A stretch of 64,000 nucleotides of DNA from Geosiphon pyriformis. Its lineage: Eukaryota > Glomeromycota > Glomeromycetes > Archaeosporales > Geosiphonaceae. A model generated the notes under the pieces. The model searched no databases. It was not told the origin of the DNA and saw only the letters and a program-made list of their open reading frames with translations. The position numbers and the translations under genes were made by a program. The stretch is taken from assembly GCA_016748015.1 (NCBI GenBank), contig JAAOMT010000295.1:1370604-1434603 (forward strand), written 5' to 3'. Below, piece by piece: positions 1-11,470 of this stretch (its first letter is position 1; each line of letters starts with the position of its first letter).

Positions 1-3000
1 AAAGCTTCTATTAGTTTAGTTTTGGTAAAATTAAATTAATTGTGTATTGGTTTAAGTTTCTTGGCATTTTTTTCTTCTTAATGAGTAATTTGGTTTGAAA
101 ATTTGCTGCATATAATGTTTAAAATATCAATGTTTTTGCTAAGCAAAAAGATATTATTTATTGATATATAAATTCAGACAATATAGTTTTAATTATTACA
201 AAAACGAAATTAAAGTCTAATATTAGATCATAGATCATAAACAAATTTAATAAAGTGCAGATTTTTACATCTGGTTTGAATAAAAACTTTTTTAGTGTTA
301 AGATAGTTATTATTATAAACAGTTTTTTGGCTTGACATGTTTCAAAAGTGAAAAAGATTTCTGGTTAAGTTATTTTAATACAGCTTTTGTTTAAGAGTAA
401 ATAATTGGTTACAATTTTGGGTTTGTATATTGGTGCTTTTATTAAAGCTAAGTTTAATTAAATATCAAAAATCAATTTTTTTATTGTCAAAACAGTTAAC
501 TTTAGTACTTTTGTGGTCTTAAATGGAGAGTTTAACAAAAATAAGTCAAAAAAATACAAGTTTTAAGTTCTGTTTGAATTTGAGTTTGATTAATTTATTT
601 AATAGATATTTAAAAAAGTTAAAAATATTATAGATTATATTTTTGTTAGTAAGAATTTATTATTTGCAGTAGTTATAAAGTCAACTTTGTGTTAGATTTT
701 TTTAATATTAATTACAAGACAGTTTTGGTTTTAATTGCTTTGAATAGTTTTTGAATGTTTATTTAAATAGCTTATATAAATAGACTAACAAAAATTGCTA
801 GAAGTTTAAGATAAAAAATACAAATAAGATTAAATAAATATATTTTAAGAAATATTTTTTTAATAAGCTATTAGTTATAATAAATACATATACAAATGCA
901 AAAAATTCTGGAAATTTGGATATAATATAAAAGATATTAAGAGAAATTATAGTGGATTTAACTAATAAAGTTTTTTTAGATATTGGTTTGGTGTATTTAA
1001 TTGCTTAAAAAACAAACATTTGTCAAATATTTTTAGATTAGAGTTGCTAGTTATCAAATTAATTAAAGCTTTAAGATTAAGTAATACAGTTAGAACTAAT
1101 TTTTTGCTTTATGCTTAATTAGTTATTAATAGTAATAAAGCTTCTAAATTACAAGCCATAGTTCAAAATAGTGTCAAGTTTTTAAATATTTTTAGCTGTT
1201 TATTAAGGATCAAAAAAAACTACTATAAATCAAAAATATATGAATTTAAAATTGTTAAAACTACTGCTATTAAATATGTAATTGAAAAAAAAAATGAATA
1301 ATTTTTGCTTAAATAAAAGCCATATAATCAAAAATATATTGGAAAGACTATTTTACAAAGTGATATTAAACCATTTAATAATTGCTAATAAGCTAATATT
1401 AAAATTTAATAAGATTAGATCTAAGATAAATTCAATTATAAAAAATTAAACTAGAAAGTAGATAATTCTTAGATTATTGTTTAAACTCTGAATTAATCAG
1501 TATGTCTCTTTAAATTATGTGGTTGGCAATATTTTTTTGATATTATAAATGTTATTAGCTATAAAAAATTGGTACAGATAGTCAAAATTTTGCCAGATAA
1601 AAAGATTGCTGGTTTGAGTAATATATCAAATAAGCCGTGGAAATATTGTAATAAAGATATTCTAAAACATTTTTTAGTGTTGTTAAACTTATATTTAATC
1701 TTGAGTATAGTTCCAGCTTTGTAAAAAAGAACATAAATCTTAATAATACCAAAGTCTTATAAATAAAATAGGATTTTAATAAATACTTAGTTTATTGTTC
1801 TAATTAAGATAACTAAAAAAATTCTGTTTAAAATTTTTTCGAATTGGATTTTATTTGCTTACAGTAATTTTGGTATTCTTTGTAAAGACAATTTTTCTGG
1901 TTAAAAAATACTTCAATACAGTTTTCTGTGTTTGTTGTTGGCTCTATAATTAAAAATTCTCTGGAAAAAAATAAAGAGATTTGGTTGATTTTATAGAATA
2001 TACACAAAATATATAATTCTGTTGGTTAAACCCATTTGAAAACTAGTTTGTAACATATTAAAATATGTAAAAAGTTTGTTAGTTTTTTTGGCAGCATTTA
2101 TAAAAATAAAATAAATAAATTAATAACAAACTTTAGTCTTATTGACAATTATCAGATGCATAATAAATTGGATCAAGATAAAATTTTCTCTTTTTTTTAG
2201 AAAATTTTTTATAATCTCTTTTTATATGAGGTAAAAAGGCATAAAAATTTGTTTAAATACTGTATTTACATTAAATTTGTGGTTAAAACAAATAAAATTG
2301 AGACCAAAAAAAGAAAAACTTTTTTCTTTATAATTAATGCTTTTATTAATAATATTATTTAAATTAAAAATAGTTAAGTATCTACTCAATACATATTGGA
2401 TATTACTATTGTATTTTTTTCAATCAATAATAATAAATTGTGGCTATATCTATTAATTATAGGATCAAAAATGCTGTTCTAAGAATCAGTGATCTGTTAA
2501 TTTTGATTATCAAAAGTGGTGTACTACATAAATATTTAGAAATTTTTTGTTAATTAAAGATTTATTTAAGTTTAATTTGGTCAAAACTTATTCTAATATC
2601 AGGTTTTTCTTTAATATGGTGCTAAAAAAAACAATTATAAATAAATAGTTCTTTTATTTAATATTAACAATTTTACAGTCCATAGTCAGTTATTAGTCAC
2701 AATTTAGTTTTGTTTTATCTGGTATATATTATAAATAAAATACTATAATCAGAAAGAATTTCAAATCAAAAACTAATTTGCCAAAAGATTTTTTTAACAA
2801 GACTTTATATTATTATTTTTTTAATAATTTGAAATTTTTTGAGCAAATTTAAGTCAAATAAAAATTAGCTTTAGTAATTACTTTTTTTAATGCTCTTAGC
2901 ATTTTTGAACATTTTTTTAAACACAAATTTTTGGACTTGTAAGTTCTAAAGTGGGCTTTTTCAAATTCTTTGTGATTTTTTGTTAAGTTACATATTAGCT

Positions 3001-3628
3001 TAATAAACAATTTTTTGGCTGAAATAATAAAATTTTTTTTGCTTAATAAGTTGTTTATATTAAACAATTTGCCTAATATATTCTGTAGTTCTAAGAAATT
3101 TTTAATATTGAATATTTTGGAAGGATTTTTGTATTACAATTCAGTATGTTCTTTAAAGCAGTTTAGAGTTGTATTTAATAACAGACTGTTAAACAAAAAA
3201 GATAATATAATAAATTAAAAGTTTTTTTGTTGATAAAAAAAATTGAATTTCAAAGGTTTTGTGTTTTATTGGTTTATTTTAGTTTTGAAATTTTTACATG
3301 ATAATAGTACTTTGGTATTGGGTTTTGCTAAGACTAATGGTTTTTTTGATATAAATATTCTGAAATCTGATAAGTTTTGAAAGTATATAAAGATTTATTT
3401 AGAATTTGGTCAAATGTTATTAAGGTATACATGGATAGATCTTTAAAAAATACAGGTTCTATTAAGATTGCTAATAAAACTGTGGCTTATTTTTTGGCTG
3501 TAAATATGAATGTTGGTGTTATAGTTTATAGACTTTTGTTTTTTATGATAGCTAAATTACAAGCTGTTGCTTTGTTATTAGAATATGTTTTATCTTTTTA
3601 TGCAATAGTTTTGTATTTAGATAATTAG
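1..3628 (+). mobile_element. LINE A: decayed non-LTR retrotransposon, cut on both sides
   Basis: Plus-strand remnant of a LINE ORF2. The window edge cuts it near the start of the endonuclease region: bases 1-120 match the stretch near 39,200 in LINE F. It then runs through reverse transcriptase into RNase H. The RT catalytic box, Phe-Val-Asp-Asp in LINE I, reads Phe-Ile-Asn-Asn at 2342-2353, so both aspartates are lost by G-to-A change. Frames are broken by many TAA/TAG codons at positions where LINE I has sense codons. The remnant stops exactly at the TG of the LTR of element B inside RNase H. Assignment rests on collinear similarity to LINEs F and I in this window and on family knowledge. 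It is not functional. Confidence 0.8.
3377..3628 (+). pseudogene. RNase H fragment of LINE A
   Basis: An 83-codon open stretch aligns with the RNase H domain of LINE I (53,573-53,917). The first catalytic Asp is kept in a VYMDRS motif. The Glu of the ELQ motif is Lys (AKLQAV). The third-Asp region reads LYLDN. The sequence ends at a TAG immediately followed by the start of the B LTR, so the rest of the domain is missing here. Confidence 0.75.
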
Positions 3629-4605
3629 TGTTATCAAAGGTTTTTGGTCTCTTTTTTTTAAATGTTGTTAATGTTTGTTTACTGTAAATTCACGTTTCTG
3701 GAAGTAGTTGGGCCTTCAATAGCTGAATTTATTTTCAAATTATAAGAAATAATTTGAACTGCTAGGCTTATAAGTAGAATAACCAATTTCATACTAGTTA
3801 CTTTGTATAGTTATATTGTAGTAAATATCAACTTTTTTTCAGGAATTGCTTGTCTAAAAGCTCACTAAAAATGTGTAGTTATTTTGTTGTAAAAGTCAAC
3901 TCTTTTATAGAAATTTTGTTTGTAGACTACCTTATAATTATAATAATAAAAATAAAATAAAAAAATGCAAAAGAAATAGAATTTTGTTAAAGGAATCGTT
4001 TTCTGGTCTAGGCTTGGAGTTATTAACAAATTACTAAAATTGGTAGCTAATCAATTTCAAAATATTAGTTGGGTTTTAAGAGAATTCCAATTGTAAATAG
4101 TTAAAGAATTTGGTTTTTAAGTATTTAATTTTTTTTTTTTACTTTTTGTAAAAATAATTAGTTTCAATTAAGATAATTCTGAATTAGATAAGATAAAATA
4201 TATTTTCTCAAAGAGAAAAGTTCTTCTTTTATACAATTTGTTATAGTACTAGTCTATAAACTTAAACTTTCTTTTTTGCTATAATTTTAACAAACTAAAC
4301 AATACATTTCAACAAACTACATGTTATTTTAATTAATTATTAACTATTTCAGTGAGTTATCTGTTATTTTGGCAAATTTCGGCAAATTTCGGCAAATTTT
4401 TGAATGTTATATAGTTTGGAGTATTGTGTAATTTGATTATTTTAATTTTTATTGTATAAATCAGATTATTAATTAAATAATAATATTTGATAATTTGATT
4501 ACATAATAAGTGATAATTTGAAATAATATTAATATATGTTAATTAATAATAAGAATTATAAAAGTAATTTCATGTTAGTTAATAGCTAAAATTCTACTGA
4601 TAACA
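3629..4605 (-). repeat. 3' LTR of element B
   Basis: Collinear with 22,655-23,630. Its boundaries are the TG...CA ends TGTTAT and ATAACA, which are inverted repeats of each other. On the minus strand a purine-rich tract adjoins it at 4606-4618, which makes this the 3' LTR. Differences from its partner are mostly transitions with some transversions and small indels. Confidence 0.9.
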
Positions 4606-4618
4606 TAATCTTCTTCTC
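4606..4618 (-). other. Polypurine tract of element B
   Basis: The minus-strand reading is a purine-rich GAGAAGAAGAT run directly before the 3' LTR, the expected place for plus-strand priming in LTR elements. Equivalent AAAGAAGA-type tracts precede the 3' LTRs of G and H. Confidence 0.6.
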
Positions 4619-5450
4619 AAAACTAAGCTTTATTAAAGTCCAAGCACTATCTGTAATATTAAGATAGTGATCCAAAATAATCATAGTAATTTGGTCTGAA
4701 AATTGTTAAAATTTTAGTTCTGTAAGTTTGCCAATATATTGAATCTTTATTGGTTGAAGTATTGGATTTTGTAAAACTTTTCACAAGTATTGAATAAGTT
4801 ATAGAGTTTAAGTGCTGCTTTGAGTTTATAGTAAGTGTTTGTTGATTCAACTGCTGTTTTGAATTTGTTGGGAATTTGTTTTTGTATAGCTTTAAAAGTG
4901 AAGTTTGTTGCTGCAAGTTCTAATTTTTGTTTATAGAGTGTTTTTCTAATATGAAAATATCTATATATAAGAGTATGTTTATTATTCTGTTCATTAAAAT
5001 ACTGCAGAAGTTTTCATTGAGTTGTGACATTTAATAAAATGTTAATTGAAGTGAATAAAAAGTTTTTTTTTAAAGCTTGTTTTAAAAGTTTTAGTAGTTA
5101 ACTTCCAGAATAACTTTTTGTGTTTCTTCTATAATAATTATAAATATTATTTATTATTGGTATTGTAGTTTTTTTTGGGTGTAATTAATTTAACTTCTAT
5201 TAATTATTATAGATAAATCAGAAAATGTTTTCAAAGCTAACATTAATTTTGAGAATATTTATTGAATATTTCGTAGAATAATTATAGTAAAATAAAATAA
5301 ATTTGTAAATAAAATTTAAAAAAAAAAATAAATTTTTTAAAAGAATTTAAAAAGAAAAAAAAATATATTTTTGAGTATTGGGTTTTTTATATTTTTGGTT
5401 TTGGGTTTTTTTGTAATTATTTACTATTTTTGTTTTATGTTTATGTATTT
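4619..5450 (-). pseudogene. Post-integrase region of element B
   Basis: This lies between integrase and the 3' LTR. An 85-codon stretch (4659-4916, minus) stays open and is rich in Gln, Asn, Ser and Thr. It sits where C and G carry a conserved region of unknown function and has a similar SKQQL/NQQ-rich composition, but similarity is weak. The remainder (4,920-5,450) is AT-rich with no supportable reading frame. Function unknown. Confidence 0.4.
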
Positions 5451-6640
5451 TAATGTTAAATTAAATGTTCAAATTTGGTTGTTGTTCTATTATAACTATT
5501 GGTTCTAAGTTTTGGAAAATATCTTTAAGATTAATTAAAAGACAATGTATATCAATTTGTGAAATTAATGATTCAGAATTGTTTTAGGAATAATAATATT
5601 TCAATCAATTTTCATGTGCAACTTTTGTTAAAACTTTGTTATCAAGTCTTAACTTATATAATCTATTGCTTAAAATTATGTAAATATAAGATAGTTTGTT
5701 CTATTTATGTTCAAATTTACTATTTTATTGTTTTTCAGTTTTAGTTTTGTATAAAAAAACTTTGTTTCTAACTTTGAATTCATTAGTGGCTGGTGGCAAT
5801 TTGTTGTTATGTTATTTTTTTTGTTGAACATAAAAATATGCAATATAAGTAGCTACTATTTGTTGCTTTTTTTCCAAAGTACTAAAGAAAATATAGACTC
5901 TTTGTTGTAATGTTTTTTGAAATTTTTTTTCATTAATTGATTGTACCAGATATGTTTTCATCATAAAATTGATTGGTAATATTGCTGTTCTTCTATAGGT
6001 TAAATTAAAAAGTATATGTTTTGTAGTATTTTGTTATAATGTTCTGTATGCTAATAACACTAATGAAATAAAAATATCTTATTCTTGTTCAAAATTGGTT
6101 GAGATTTTAGTTAGTAATTTACACAAAATCCAGTTGAAATATTCTACTAATCCATTTGTTTATGAATAATATAATAATAACAATAGTCATTTTACATTAA
6201 ACTATTCACAAATTTCTTGTATCAAATTGTTTACAAAGTGTGTTTCTTGATTAAATAAGAGTTCAATTAAGCATTTATGTCTACAAATAATATCTTTGTA
6301 GATAAAATTTGCTACCAATTTTGCATCTGCTTTTTGGATGACTCTGACTTCAGGCCATTTGTTAAAGTAGTCTACAGCAACTGCAATATAATAGTTTTCT
6401 TGAATGATAATAAGTAGTAATCTAATTAAATTAATTCTTATTCTATTAAAAAATTGTCCAACTTTAATTGAATTTAAAGATTCAGTAGGACAAATTTCTT
6501 TTTTTCTTTAACAATTATCACATGATTTTATATACTATCAAATATTTTAGTACATATAAGACCAAAAATAATGTTCTAATATTCTCTGTATTGTGCTGTT
6601 TTTTTATAGATGTCTTGATAAAAAATTTGTATATATGTTA
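5451..6640 (-). pseudogene. Integrase of element B (broken)
   Basis: The minus-strand reading recovers a zinc-binding CDNC motif near 6,510, the retroviral-type core and the C-terminal part. Of the D-D-E triad, the first Asp is Asn (IRINLIR near 6,440), the second is Asn (LLFNQETHF near 6,260), and the Glu remains in NGLVEYF. Both losses are single G-to-A changes in the coding strand. The stretch parallels C integrase segment by segment (compare 6,340-6,400 with 11,110-11,160). The enzyme would have joined element cDNA to chromosomal DNA; this copy cannot. Confidence 0.75.
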
Positions 6641-8330
6641 TATAAGATTGTTTCTTTTTTATTTTATTGGATTAATTTAAGTAGATTTTTTAAGTTTCAG
6701 TGGTTTTAATAATAAATTTTGTTGTAATACAGAAAGTATTGTTTAGATTGGTATTGTAATTAGTGTTTTTTGGCTGGAAACCAATTTTTTAATATTTTAA
6801 GAGTCTTTAAATAGTTTTTGATATTGTTGTAGTTTTTGAACTCTATTGTTTTATTTGGTAATTGTTGTTAAGTTAGTGGTTTATTGATATTAATTTTAAT
6901 CTTGTCTTATTCTGAAAAGGCTATTTATATTTGTATATAATTTGTTTAGTTTATGGTGTATAATATATTTGTAGTCTGCTAAAAAATCAGACTATTGGAA
7001 TTGTTTGGCACTAAGTTTAGAGTTTTTCTTATTAAGCCATTTAAGATTAATGTTATCTGTAATAATGTCAAATTGGAGTCTATTTTAAAGATATTATTGG
7101 AAGTATTTTAAAATTCAAATAACAGTTGTTGCTTTTAATTTGATGGACCTATATTTGAGTTCAGTTGGTTTGAAAGTTCTATTGACATAAGCAATTACTT
7201 ACTTATTGCTATTGTTATCTAATTGTAATAAGATGACACCAAAAGCTATATGTAAAATATTGATAGCTAATTGAAACTTTTTACTAAAATCTAAATATGT
7301 AAAAATTGGGGCTGTGGTAAATTTTTCTTTAAAAGTATTAAATGCTTGTTGTTGAATTTGTGTTTATTAATATTTCAAATCTTTGTTGGTCAAATGGTTA
7401 AGTGGTTTAGTAATTTCAGAAAATTTTTTAATAAACTTTTAATAATAAGAAGCTAATCTTACAAATTCTCTTAGTTTTAAAGTATTTTGAAGAACTTTAA
7501 AATTCTTAACAGCACTAATTGTTTCTGAATTGGGTTGGACTCTATTTTTGCTAACAATATGTTCAAAAAAAATTAAATTTGTTTTTCTAAAATAACATTT
7601 TTTAATGTTCAATTTAATTTTGTTTTTCATAATTATTAAAAAACTTTTTACAAGTAAATTAAATAGGCTTTAAAATTTGAAGAGTATATATCAATGTTAT
7701 CTAAGTAAACAACTATTAATTGCCATAAAAATCTTTTATAAACAACATCTATAAGTATTTAAAATATTGTTAGTATATTACAAAATTCAAAAGGCATTAT
7801 ATTAAACTCGTAATTTCCTTCTTAAATAATAAATACTGTTTTGAGGTAATCTTTAAGGTTTATTTCAACTTGCCAGTATCTGCTTTCCAAGTTTAAATTT
7901 GAAAAAACTTGGCTTTTCTTAGAGCATCTAGCATGTTGTTAATTTTTAATAGTAAATAGACATCTCTAATTATAATACTATTCAGTTGTTAATAGTTTAC
8001 ACAAAATCTGATTTTGCCATTTTTTTTCACAAAAACTACTGATAAGGCTCAAAAGCTTTTTGATAGTTAGATAAAATTATTATTGAGCATTTATTGAACT
8101 TTTTTTCTAATAAATTAGTGGCTAGTAGCTGAAATTTAATAAGCTTATTAATGTTTTAATAAAGCATTTTCTATATATATCTGATGCTACATAATATCAA
8201 TTTTCCCAAGATTGTTATTATCTTTGGCAAATATATTAGCATATTTAGCAATCAACTGTTTTAATTGTTTTTGTTGTTGAGATTTCAAAAGATTTATGTT
8301 AATTTAAGAAAGTTTTTTTTCTAAAATGTA
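6641..8330 (-). pseudogene. Reverse transcriptase and RNase H of element B (broken)
   Basis: RT motifs on the minus strand run from a KNGKIRFCV-type motif (near 8,010) through the catalytic box, which reads Tyr-Leu-Asp-Asn instead of YLDD (7696-7707), to a conserved KKC..GH.VSK-like motif in the 63-codon open stretch 7439-7630. RNase H follows at about 7,330-6,900, with the TDAS motif changed so that its Asp is lost. Between RNase H and integrase (about 6,640-6,900) there is a degraded linker. Element C sits just upstream in the coding sense, at 8,666. Confidence 0.75.
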
Positions 8331-8662
8331 ATAGTTTTCAGTAGTAAAAATAATGTTTAGATTTGGAAATAGGATTTGCTTCACAATTTCGATAAAATTA
8401 ATAATTTAAAGAATTTCATCTTAGAAGATGTTGCTATATATAATTCCAATTTCTAATTTATTTAATAAAACAATAGAGTAGTTGTTGAAATTGTAGAATA
8501 TAACTCAAAATTTTTTCATTTTTTTTGAAATATAAATGTTTGGAATTGAAATTTCATGCTTTAAACAGATTTGTTTATTTAACTCAAAAATCTTATGAGT
8601 AGTAATAGTAAATTTTAAACAAGTATAGATTTCATAATGTTTTCTAAAAAGTAAAATAGTAA

Positions 8663-8666
8663 TTGG
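8663..8666. repeat. Target-site duplication of element C, left copy (TTGG)
   Basis: TTGG directly abuts the TG end of the left LTR and is repeated directly after the CA end of the right LTR at 18,805-18,808. Four-base duplications also fit elements G and H. Confidence 0.8.
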
Positions 8667-9527
8667 TGTTATAGATGATTATTTGGGATTTCAAATCAAA
8701 TAACAAATCTGTAACTTGGTGCTTGGTTGGTATTCTGGTGTTAATATCTGAAGGTTTTGTTGTAGAGTTTTTTGTATAATGAACAGAGAATTAATTGATG
8801 GTTTTATCTGTAGCTTCCTAAAACTGCAGTTTCATCAAATTTCTTTTTCAGTGTGGTGGTCAGTAATCCTCCTGATAAGCTATCCTCAAATCTATAAGTG
8901 TTCTACCCTTGTTTTACAGATCTTTTACCAGTCACTATAATGTCTGTGTCTCAGTGCTTTAATTCTTAATCGATTAGTATACAACAATAAAATCAAAAAA
9001 AGAAAAGAAAATGAAAGAAAAAAAAATAAAGAAATGAATCAAGACAATACACAAGTTAGTATTCTGTCAATAGCTATAATCAAGAACTATTGTTCTAGTA
9101 GGGTTAAGTATCAATTACTATCAACATAAAGTGTTGATAGTGAAGAGTAAATTGAGATAGTGAATAATTATTTATTGATATTTGTGATGTGGAAGGTTTC
9201 TAACTGATGGATTTTGTTCTCTCTACTTTTAGCACTATTGCTATATATACATAATTTGGGTTCTACGAGATCACTCACATTCTTGAGTAATATACTATAA
9301 TTTCTTAAGCAATGCTCATATTGCTGAGCAATATGTTATATCTTCTTGATATTGCTCCACATTGCTGAATGATGTGCCATGATTTCTGACATTGCTCTAT
9401 ATTGCTGAACAATGTGCCATGATTCTTGATATTGCTCCATATTATTGAGCAATGTGTTCACATGCTAACTACTACTCACTTATTGGTCTACTATTTTTCT
9501 ATATTTGTTTTCTTTTTATGAGTAACA
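8667..9527 (-). repeat. 3' LTR of element C
   Basis: 861 bases with TGTTA...TAACA ends, collinear with 17,938-18,804. Divergence from its partner is about one base in 10-12 by eye, and the differences are almost all transitions. A TATA-like segment near 9,240-9,252 lies next to a GTGCTAAAAG-type sequence (minus strand) that recurs in the LTRs of G, which suggests the transcription start region. The LTR also contains 40-bp tandem repeats at 9,309-9,459. Confidence 0.93.
9309..9459. repeat. 40-bp tandem repeats with palindromic cores in the C LTR
   Basis: Units at 9,351-9,390 and 9,391-9,430 are successive 40-base copies with partial copies on both sides. Each contains a near-palindrome of the form ATTGCT-G-AGCAAT. 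The same array occurs in the other LTR at about 18,567-18,736. G has a different 39-base repeat in the equivalent LTR segment. Confidence 0.8.
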
Positions 9528-9542
9528 TTATCTTTTTTTTTT
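9528..9542 (-). other. Polypurine tract of element C
   Basis: The minus strand reads a run of A followed by GATAA directly before the TGTTAC end of the 3' LTR. It is the likely plus-strand primer by position. Confidence 0.5.
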
Positions 9543-10270
9543 AATATTAAGCTCCATTAAAATCTTCAGTTTGAATTAATTCTAATACTTCTTTTTCAAG
9601 TATTGTTTGTTCGACTCTGTTTCTCACATTTTCTACTTGTATATTGTTCATTCTTCTCTATTGGTTAATGGTTATAGTTTCCATGTCAGAGTGTAACAGT
9701 ATTTTTGAATAGTTCTGAAATATGTTGTGTAGTCAGTATATTGTTTTAACATGTAATGTTGAATTCATTTTCTTTCCGATAAATTCTTCAATTTGTTGTA
9801 TTATGTCTTGGTTGAATATTCTCTTGGATTTGTTAATATACAACTCCTGAATATTCAATTTTTGACCTAATTGATAGTAGCAATATTATATTGGAAGTTG
9901 TTTTGTCCATTGCTTCTAATTTTTTTTTGTAAGCTCTTCTGTTGGTGCCATAATAGGTTTTTTCCCAAAGGTGTTCTTTACTTTTTCTATTAAGTTATCT
10001 GTCCAGTTTTTATCATTTTTTGGTGATTACTGATATGGTATATTTTTTGTCTTTCTTTGGGTGTTTTGATAACAAATTATTTGGTTGTTAATAACAATTT
10101 CCATGTCTAACTGTTGTTTACTTAAGGCCTGGAACAATTGTTGAGCTATAGTGTGAATATGATCTGGTATTTCTATTTTTTCTTGGTTGCTTTTGTCATG
10201 TGTACTGTATCTTTATATATTCTTTTAGTTGTTCAATTTAATGTGTTTGGTTCAATAACTATGATTGGTT
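9543..10270 (-). pseudogene. Conserved post-integrase region of element C, function unknown
   Basis: Downstream of integrase the minus strand stays protein-like for over 200 codons, apart from stops at probable Gln codons. Recognisable segments include KIEIPDHIHTIAQQLF, LSKQQLDMEIVINNQ, and a Lys-rich stretch containing DNLIEKVKNTFGKKP. The same segments occur in order, diverged, in G (about 36,460-37,213: KIEI, TQQLF, QLNMKITINQQ, DNILAKVK). Composition is Gln/Asn/Lys-rich and suggests helix. No known domain is recognised. It could be a C-terminal extension of integrase or a separate small ORF3. Confidence 0.55.
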
Positions 10271-11470
10271 CCAAATCTCATGGAATCTCATCTGGTTGAA
10301 CTAATATTCTTTGTACTCTCAGTTGTGGAATATTATTGGTAGATGATAATACTATTTGGTAATATTGTTTTAGTCGATCACCATGTGCTGCTTTGGCTAA
10401 GATTTTGTTGTCTCATCTTAATTTATAAGCTTCATTTCCAAGAATTTTTTCTATGTGAAATAGTCTGTTCCATTTGGGGTCAAATTTTCTACTCCATTGT
10501 TTTTCCACTTTGGTACAATGTAATAGTACTTTGTCTCCAATCTTGAATTTAACTTGTTTATTTAGTAGTTGGTTATTGTGTCATTTTTTTTGCTTTTCTT
10601 GTGACTTTTAGATATTGTTAGCTGCTCTTTGTCGTTTGTTTTCTAGAGTTTCCATCAAGTCATATGTTTTTCTTAGCAACGTTTCCTGAAAATTATCTTC
10701 AGTTATTGGTTCTGTTGGATAAGTGTTGACTTCTATCTTAATTGGTAATGTTGTTGTTCTACTATATACTAATTCAAATAGTGTTGCTTGTGTAGTGTCT
10801 TGCTTTATTGTCTGATAAGCAAATAATACTAATAGTATGAACAAATCTCATTTGTCTTGATTTTTTTGACTGATTTTGGCAATTGCTTCACACAGTGTTC
10901 TATTGAATCTTTTTACTAATCTATTGATTTGTGGATGGTATGGTGATGACAATGGTCTTTTGATTCCAAATCTTTGACTTAATTCTGTCAATGTTCTGTT
11001 CACAAAGTGAGTTCCTTGATCTGATAGTAGTTCTTTTGGACATCCATGTTGACAAATCAAATTTTGGTGAACAAATTCGGCAATGGATTCTGCATTTGCT
11101 CTTTGAATGGCTTTTGCTTCTGGCCATTTTGTGAAATAGTCTATAGCTACAGCAATATATCTGTTGTCTTTGCTGGTTATTGTTAGTGGTCTAACTAAAT
11201 CAATTCCAATTCAATCAAATGGTTGTTCCACTTTGATTGGTCTTAATAGTTCACTTGGTCTTGTTCCTCCTTTTCTTTGACAAGCATCACAATTCTGAAC
11301 ATATTGGATGATGTCTGGATACATTAATGGTCAATAGTATTTTTTTCTAGTTTTTTCTATGGTTGCTTCTTTATGAAAATATCCTGCTGTTGGATCTAAG
11401 TGCATGTTGAATAGTATTGTCTTTTTCTCTGGTTCTGTAATTACTCTGGTTGGTTGATCTGGATTTCTTC
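10271..11470 (-). pseudogene. Integrase of element C (catalytic Glu lost)
   Basis: The minus-strand reading gives the zinc CDAC motif (near 11,285), the core domain and the C-terminal domain with KFDPKW and an aromatic-basic end. Asp 1 (IGIDLV, near 11,205) and Asp 2 (LLSDQGTHFVN, near 11,020) are intact. The third residue reads Lys in NRLVKRFNRTL (near 10,910), where B keeps NGLVEYF. The neighbouring Gly is Arg. Both changes fit G-to-A in the coding strand. Open stretches are 10,848-11,060 and 10,608-10,844, in a frame different from RT, so a frameshift separates them. Integration activity is not expected. Confidence 0.85.

Noticed and set aside
9309-9459. CRISPR-like array
   Set aside because: The 40-bp units are contiguous without unique spacers and sit inside an LTR present twice in a eukaryotic element.
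10343-10546. Plus-strand open stretches at 10,343-10,546, 12,495-12,716, 13,778-13,996 and 14,813-15,028
   Set aside because: They lie antisense to legible pol domains of element C and have no homology of their own.
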